DNA of 64,000 nucleotides from Hymenobacter elongatus. Lineage in GTDB: Bacteria > Bacteroidota > Bacteroidia > Cytophagales > Hymenobacteraceae. The notes under the pieces are model-generated. The model did no database searches and was not told the origin of the DNA. It saw only the letters and a program-made list of their open reading frames with translations. The stretch's first letter is position 1. Each line of letters starts with the position of its first letter. The position numbers and the translations under genes were made by a program. Of the stretch, positions 60,504 through 64,000 are shown piece after piece. The stretch spans positions 1-64,000 of the forward strand of contig NZ_SRLD01000005.1 of NCBI RefSeq assembly GCF_004745955.1, given 5' to 3'.

Positions 60504-60857
60504 TTAATTTGTTCCAATTTGTCCGTGCAAAAATTGTCCGATTATAAGTAAAACAGTCAAGCCTAAAAACCAAAAAACATTGTTTCGTTGTCCCTTAATA
60601 ATTATCCATATAGCAAGCAAAAGTGTCGTAAGGAAAAGTAGTCCCCAAACGAGACTTACTGTCGAATAAAGTTCGGCTGTCTTATAGTAATATGTTGTCG
60701 GACCTTCTCCGCCAAAGGGATAACCTTCTGTTTTGTTGAGTATGGTAATTAAGTAAAACTCACTCAAGTTCATAAGTGTTAATAGTCCGCCTAGAATTAT
60801 TGTCAATATGGATATTGTCAAAAATGTCGGTCTGTTTATTTTCGTTTCTGTCGTCAT
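60504..60857 (-). CDS. Small membrane protein, first gene of cassette 4
   Basis: 117 residues with three membrane segments (FLTISILTIILGGLLTLMN, VSLVWGLLFLTTLLLAIWIII, VFWFLGLTVLLIIGQFLHG) and a soluble loop (TEGYPFGGEGPTTYYYKTAELY). Its start lies nine bases from attC-like site S3, so the site takes the place of a leader. Unknown function; co-transcribed with the gene at 60098, both part of one cassette. Confidence 0.8.
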   Translation of the reverse strand: MTTETKINRPTFLTISILTIILGGLLTLMNLSEFYLITILNKTEGYPFGGEGPTTYYYKTAELYSTVSLVWGLLFLTTLLLAIWIIIKGQRNNVFWFLGLTVLLIIGQFLHGQIGTN

Positions 60858-60865
60858 TCTAAAAT

Positions 60866-61003
60866 GCGCTATAACGTTAAAGTGTTTATGAAGTTGTGGC
60901 AATTGAAAAACGTCAGTTTCAATTAACTACAAGAGCAAAATAGCGATTTAAAGTTGAATGCTTAACTTCCAGCCACAATTTTATAAACACACTTGCTGTA
61001 CGC
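60866..61003. repeat. attC-like site S3
   Basis: Cores GCGCTATAAC (60866-60875) and GCTGTACGC (60995-61003); arms AAGTGTTTATGAAGTTGTGGC and the inverse GCCACAATTTTATAAACACACTT. 138 bp. The 3' end of the 60981 gene runs 23 bases into it. Confidence 0.85.
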
Positions 61004-61508
61004 TGCCCTCAATCAAATCTATAATTTTTTGTGATTTTCTTCGCAGTGAACCAAAGTCAAGAGGACGCCATTTAGCATCAAAAACATTTACATAGTAACC
61101 TTTCTCATCGAATAGGATTGAAACATAGTTGGATGATTTGAATAAGCTTCCGGAATCATGAAATCGGTAATAATTGGAAGATTTTCTATCTAAACTCCAT
61201 TTAAAATCTCTACTTATTTGGGTTATTATTCTTTCTTTTTCACTATAGGGAAGGTGGGATTCCAAATAAGTAAATTTAAATTTCTGCCTTGTCAAATAAA
61301 TTAAATAGCTGCCGAATAATATTAAAGCTATTGAAAAAGTCAGACCTAAAGAAGTATCCTTTTGGTTTTGATTGTTGCTAAAACATATGGAGTATAAAAG
61401 GAATAGTCCAGGTATTAAACTAAGAAGGGGTTTAAGGAAGAAAAAGATTTTGTCCAAAAGAAGAAGTGGAACTTTATTTTCAAGAATGTACTTTTTGTAA
61501 TCTACCAT
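60981..61508 (-). CDS. Membrane protein of unknown function, cassette 3
   Basis: 175 residues from ATG 61508, with two membrane segments (FFFLKPLLSLIPGLFLLYSI and GLTFSIALILFGSYLIYL), a basic linker, and a soluble C-terminal half (SEKERIITQISRDFKWSLDRKSSNYYRFHD, VSILFDEKGYYVNVFDAKW). The longer frame to 61694 would run through attC-like site S2, so the internal start is used. The stop codon lies inside S3. Confidence 0.8.
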   Translation of the reverse strand: MVDYKKYILENKVPLLLLDKIFFFLKPLLSLIPGLFLLYSICFSNNQNQKDTSLGLTFSIALILFGSYLIYLTRQKFKFTYLESHLPYSEKERIITQISRDFKWSLDRKSSNYYRFHDSGSLFKSSNYVSILFDEKGYYVNVFDAKWRPLDFGSLRRKSQKIIDLIEGSVQQVCL

Positions 61509-61516
61509 AAGGGGTT

Positions 61517-61717
61517 GCGTACAACGGACAGGTATTGCTGCAGGTGTGGAATTCATTGTTCGTCCAGCCCGGAACTGCTGCCCAATTGAAAACATAAAGT
61601 TGAAGTTAATGACAAAAAGCCAAATTGAAACTCGTCTGCCGGAACAAAAGTACAGCGATGCAGACAGCCGAAGTTTCAACGTCCAGCCACACATGCAGCA
61701 ATACCAATGTTGTGTGC
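61517..61717. repeat. attC-like site S2
   Basis: Cores GCGTACAAC (61517-61525) and GTTGTGTGC (61709-61717); arms GGTATTGCTGCAGGTGTGG and CCACACATGCAGCAATACC pair near perfectly. 201 bp, the longest of the sites. Confidence 0.85.
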
Positions 61718-61724
61718 TGTTCTT

Positions 61725-62384
61725 CTAAGTGTTCTGAATAAAATAGCAAGCTACTTTTGATGTCGGTTCAAAAAATACTTTCAAATCGCCATCGCACCAA
61801 AAGTTCAATTCTGTAAATAACTTTTCGTAGTAGTCGTCGTCACTTTTAAAGTTTTTTTCCTTTGCAGTTATGGGGCTATTACTCATAAGTTGACAAACAA
61901 ATTTCATTTTCTTGTTTGATTTTGGCGAAGTCGGTACTTCGGAAGATTGTGTCCAATGAGGCTTGCCTGCAATTGCAATAACATCAAATTCATTATCGTC
62001 ATTTACTCCTTCAAATGGGTATAAAGAAAAATTCGCCTTGTTATAGATTACGTATGAATTTTTTGTCAGTTCGTCATAAGCTGATGTGATTTCCGCTGTG
62101 TTTGTTGGATAAATCAGTTTGGGTTCATTTGGATTTTCGTAATCCAAAAAAACATAGTCAAAGTCAGTAAATATGGGGCAAATTAATTGCAAAGGAAATT
62201 GCAACCATTCAAAGTATTTGTCTTCATTATTGATAAACCCCAAATACTGAAATCCACCTAAGAATTCGTTTTCTGGAATTTTAAAGTCAGACGGAATGTC
62301 TCCGCCAAATTGATGTAGTCCTTTGTCATCCTGTACAAATTGCATTGGTGGGGTCGAATTAAAAAGGTTCTTTAGAAAGTTCAT
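61725..62384 (-). CDS. Soluble protein of unknown function, cassette 2
   Basis: 219 residues from ATG 62384; the longer frame to 62462 would read through site S1. No signal peptide or membrane segment. GKPHWTQSSEVPTSPKSNKKMKFVCQL resembles the PxWxQ...xFVxQ segment of DUF1963 (YwqG)-type proteins, and LNFWCDGDLKVFFEP near the end is similar to their last strands. This is a resemblance, not a firm assignment. Bounded on both sides by attC-like sites with exactly matching cores. Confidence 0.78.
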   Translation of the reverse strand: MNFLKNLFNSTPPMQFVQDDKGLHQFGGDIPSDFKIPENEFLGGFQYLGFINNEDKYFEWLQFPLQLICPIFTDFDYVFLDYENPNEPKLIYPTNTAEITSAYDELTKNSYVIYNKANFSLYPFEGVNDDNEFDVIAIAGKPHWTQSSEVPTSPKSNKKMKFVCQLMSNSPITAKEKNFKSDDDYYEKLFTELNFWCDGDLKVFFEPTSKVACYFIQNT

Positions 62385-62417
62385 AAGTTTAGATAATGTT
62401 AGTTGTCTCACCGAATA

Positions 62418-62551
62418 GCACACAACGTTTTGGGGCTTGGCGAAGGTGGCGATTTTTACCACAAATGTTGATGCGGAGAATTAATGTTTGGTTAACCACA
62501 AATGTGTCTGCGGAGCACTAAACCGCCACTTTTGCCAAACCGCTGTTATGC
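62418..62551. repeat. attC-like site S1
   Basis: Cores GCACACAAC (62418-62426) and GTTATGC (62545-62551); arms GGCTTGGCGAAGGTGGCG and CGCCACTTTTGCCAAACC. 134 bp. Very close in sequence to S4. Confidence 0.85.
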
Positions 62552-62578
62552 GTTCGGCTTTCTTTTCTATCGTGTGTT

Positions 62579-63496
62579 TTACTCTTTTCCAAAATAGTCG
62601 CTGTCGATTTTTTTAAGTTCGTAAGTTTGGTGTGTCGTGCAACCAAGATTATAGTCTATCATTAGTTGAACCAGTTGTTCACCGTCAATGCGAACAATTT
62701 TAGTTTCGTTTTTCGGTGTATAGTCCAACGCTTCTTTTGTAAAATTTGATGTCGTAATGAAGATGCCTTTTTTAGCTCCTTGTCCAGCTAAAGCACCAAC
62801 AAACTTGTGAAGTTCAGGTCGTCCAACTACATTCCCTGGTCTCCAACGCTTAGCTTGAATATAAATAATATCAAGTCCGAGTTTGTCTTCTTTTATCGTT
62901 CCATCAATTCCTTCGTCCCCGCTTTTTCCAATTGCTTTTCCTGCGTCTTTTATTGAACCACCATAACCCATTTTTACTAAAAGCTCAACTACAAGTCTTT
63001 CAAAAAATGTCGGTGAAAGGTCAACTACATTCTGAAGCAGTTCAGATGCTAATGATTTTCTAATTCGTTGATATGCTTTGTCAAGGTTTTCTTCAGGTGT
63101 CTGCTCACTAACTGCAATAACAGTTGTTTCTTCTTCTGTTTCGTTGTCGTTACGTGAAGCATTTTGAAACTCTAAAAAAGCAGGAAACTGTCTCAAATAC
63201 TTTGCATCAACTCGGCCAGGATTTTTCTTTAAAGTGTCAAGTCCAATTTGAGTAATAACAAATGTCGCCCGTTTTGGAGAGTCGAGAAGTCCAGCCTTTT
63301 TTAAATACGTCTTTGCCCAACCAACTCTGTTGTCAAAAATTGCTTGATTGCCACTTGCCAAAAGTTCTTTGCGTTCTTCGTCTGTTATCTGAAATTCGGT
63401 CGCCAATTTTTCAATTAGGTCTCGGTATTTGTGTTCCTGCCTGTCCGAAACAAGTCGAAGAAGTGGGAGCATTAATGATTGGTAATCTGGTATCAT
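62579..63496 (-). CDS. mrr: Mrr-type restriction endonuclease, cassette 1
   Basis: 305 residues. The N-terminal winged-helix Mrr_N domain (LLRLVSDRQEHKYRDLIEKLATEFQITDEERKELL...) is followed by the Mrr catalytic domain: FFERLVVELLVKMGYGG, GDEGIDGTI (catalytic Asp near 198), DIIYIQAKRW (QxK, 214-216), then HKFVGALAGQGAKKGIFITTSNFTKEA. Mrr cuts methylated or otherwise modified DNA (type IV restriction) and can defend against phages. AT-rich and co-directional with the array; first cassette from the recombinase. Confidence 0.9.
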   Translation of the reverse strand: MIPDYQSLMLPLLRLVSDRQEHKYRDLIEKLATEFQITDEERKELLASGNQAIFDNRVGWAKTYLKKAGLLDSPKRATFVITQIGLDTLKKNPGRVDAKYLRQFPAFLEFQNASRNDNETEEETTVIAVSEQTPEENLDKAYQRIRKSLASELLQNVVDLSPTFFERLVVELLVKMGYGGSIKDAGKAIGKSGDEGIDGTIKEDKLGLDIIYIQAKRWRPGNVVGRPELHKFVGALAGQGAKKGIFITTSNFTKEALDYTPKNETKIVRIDGEQLVQLMIDYNLGCTTHQTYELKKIDSDYFGKE

Positions 63497-63552
63497 ATTT
63501 TATTTTTTTGTCAAGTTCGTTTTGGTGTTGCTGTGTCGTCTCTTAAGCTGAC

Positions 63553-63663
63553 GCATAACATCTGTATTGCCGCAACTCGACGGCCCCGCAAGTTGCGGCA
63601 ATACATCTTTAGTGCGCAAGTAAGTTGCGGGAAGCACGCCAAATGAGTATGCTTCCCGCAACT
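63553..63663. repeat. Recombinase-side junction region (possible attI) with two hairpins
   Basis: GCATAAC (63553-63559) is the core that opens the first cassette. GTATTGCCGCAACT pairs with AGTTGCGGCAATAC (63564-63577 / 63591-63604), and AGTTGCGGGAAGCA pairs with TGCTTCCCGCAACT (63623-63636 / 63650-63663). Confidence 0.6.
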
Positions 63664-63670
63664 CGCCTGC

Positions 63671-64000
63671 TTATAGCCCGAGACTGTCGAGGGGAGAGGC
63701 CGGGCGGGTGCGGTGGGCAACATGGGTGTAAATTTCGGTGGTTTTGATACTGCTGTGGCCCAGCAAATCCTGAATAACGCGTAGGTCGGTGCCGGCTTCC
63801 AGCAGGTGAGTAGCATAGGAATGCCGCAACATGTGCAACGTGATGGGCCGCAGAATACCGGCCCTGCTGGCAGCTTGTTTAACAACCATTTGGAGGCTAC
63901 GGTCGCTGTAAGGCTCGCCGGGGTGCTGGCCTTCGAAAAGGAAGGTGACGGGCCGAAACTGCCGGAACTGCTCGCGTAGCAACAGCAGCAAGGATTCGGG
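63671..64000 (-). CDS. Tyrosine recombinase, C-terminal part (IntI-like tail)
   Basis: 110 codons reach the window edge. [39 protein letters not shown] contains the catalytic Arg (LRHS), His (LGHS) and Tyr (EIYTHV). The tail ends SPLDSLGL, as the integron integrase IntI1 ends near VRSPLDALP. The visible segment before LRHS is ~20 residues shorter than in IntI1, so the IntI-specific extra patch seems absent or lies outside view. It is co-directional with the cassettes, as in the Treponema integron, not divergent as in class 1 integrons. Confidence 0.9.
   Translation of the reverse strand, partial: PESLLLLLREQFRQFRPVTFLFEGQHPGEPYSDRSLQMVVKQAASRAGILRPITLHMLRHSYATHLLEAGTDLRVIQDLLGHSSIKTTEIYTHVAHRTRPASPLDSLGL

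Larger units (their letters stand above)
58438..63559 (-). mobile_element. Integron-like gene-cassette array (five cassettes)
   Basis: Five AT-rich units, all coding on the minus strand: Mrr (62579), a 219-aa protein (61725), a 175-aa protein (60981), a two-gene unit (60098, 60504) and a beta-lactamase-like hydrolase (58451). Palindromic sites S1-S4, 134-201 bp, separate them, with S5 closing the left side. The sequence opening each cassette (GTTATGCGT, GTTGTGTGC, GTTGTACGC, GTTATAGCGC, GTTGTAGGC) matches, as reverse complement, the core that begins that cassette's own site. The IntI-like recombinase gene is adjacent at 63671. Only four of the cassettes have near-complete core matches; the fifth is weaker. 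Confidence 0.82.

Noticed and set aside
58325-63670. The palindromic sites read as CRISPR repeats or simple terminators
   Set aside because: Spacing is gene-length, the sites differ in length and sequence, and their cores match cassette edges, which neither explanation predicts.

Overview
The window looks like a chromosome segment of a Hymenobacter-like member of the Bacteroidota (Cytophagales). Most genes are GC-rich. Several starts follow a TAnnTTTG-type -7 box, the Bacteroidota promoter element. SusC/FhuA-like TonB receptors, a T9SS-type C-terminal tail, split transketolase genes and many IS5-like remnants also fit this group. I saw no rRNA, tRNA or CRISPR array.

Layout. 1-15 kb: the tail of an IS5-family transposase, then chromosomal genes (STAS protein, ABC exporter, metalloprotease, PhzF, MutM, SDR, TSUP and MFS transporters, LLM oxidoreductase, ankyrin protein, BASS transporter). 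15-25.6 kb: dienelactone hydrolase, GH63-like glucosidase, S1/P1 nuclease, hexapeptide acetyltransferase, a TonB receptor beside a ModE-type regulator with a ModE-like palindrome between them, and an extradiol dioxygenase gene broken by a 160-bp MITE. 25.7-30.4 kb: a probable iron/siderophore locus (TonB receptor, PepSY membrane protein, lipoprotein). 30.6-36.2 kb: aminotransferase, DnaB, Mpl-like ligase, hydrolase. 36.3-41.5 kb: an astacin-like protease, a trypsin-like protease fused to a DNA/RNA endonuclease, and a lipoprotein/M48 group. 41.7-50 kb: FAH-family enzyme, M23 peptidase, lipocalin with Bcp, and the two transketolase subunits separated by a VWA protein and a GIY-YIG nuclease that sits between inverted repeats.

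50-54.3 kb is a probable insertion hotspot at the 3' end of the transketolase C-subunit gene. An eCIS-core (DUF4157) protein and a T9SS leucine-rich-repeat-like protein are each followed by a leftover piece of the transketolase 3' end: one 97% identical over 114 bp, the other decayed.

55.4-64 kb is accessory DNA. The AT-rich part from about 58.3 to 63.56 kb is built like an integron: five cassettes, all on the minus strand, are separated by 130-200 bp palindromic attC-like sites. The 5' edge of each cassette matches the core of the site that ends the same cassette, as expected for excisable circular cassettes. A tyrosine recombinase with an IntI-like C-terminal tail lies next to the first cassette and runs off the window. 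Cargo includes an Mrr restriction endonuclease, a DUF4440-beta-lactamase-fold hydrolase and small membrane or secreted proteins. This array is the strongest candidate for an undescribed system. Dispersed palindromes sharing a TGAGCTTGTCGAAGCAT core occur throughout, some carried inside MITEs with different terminal repeats.
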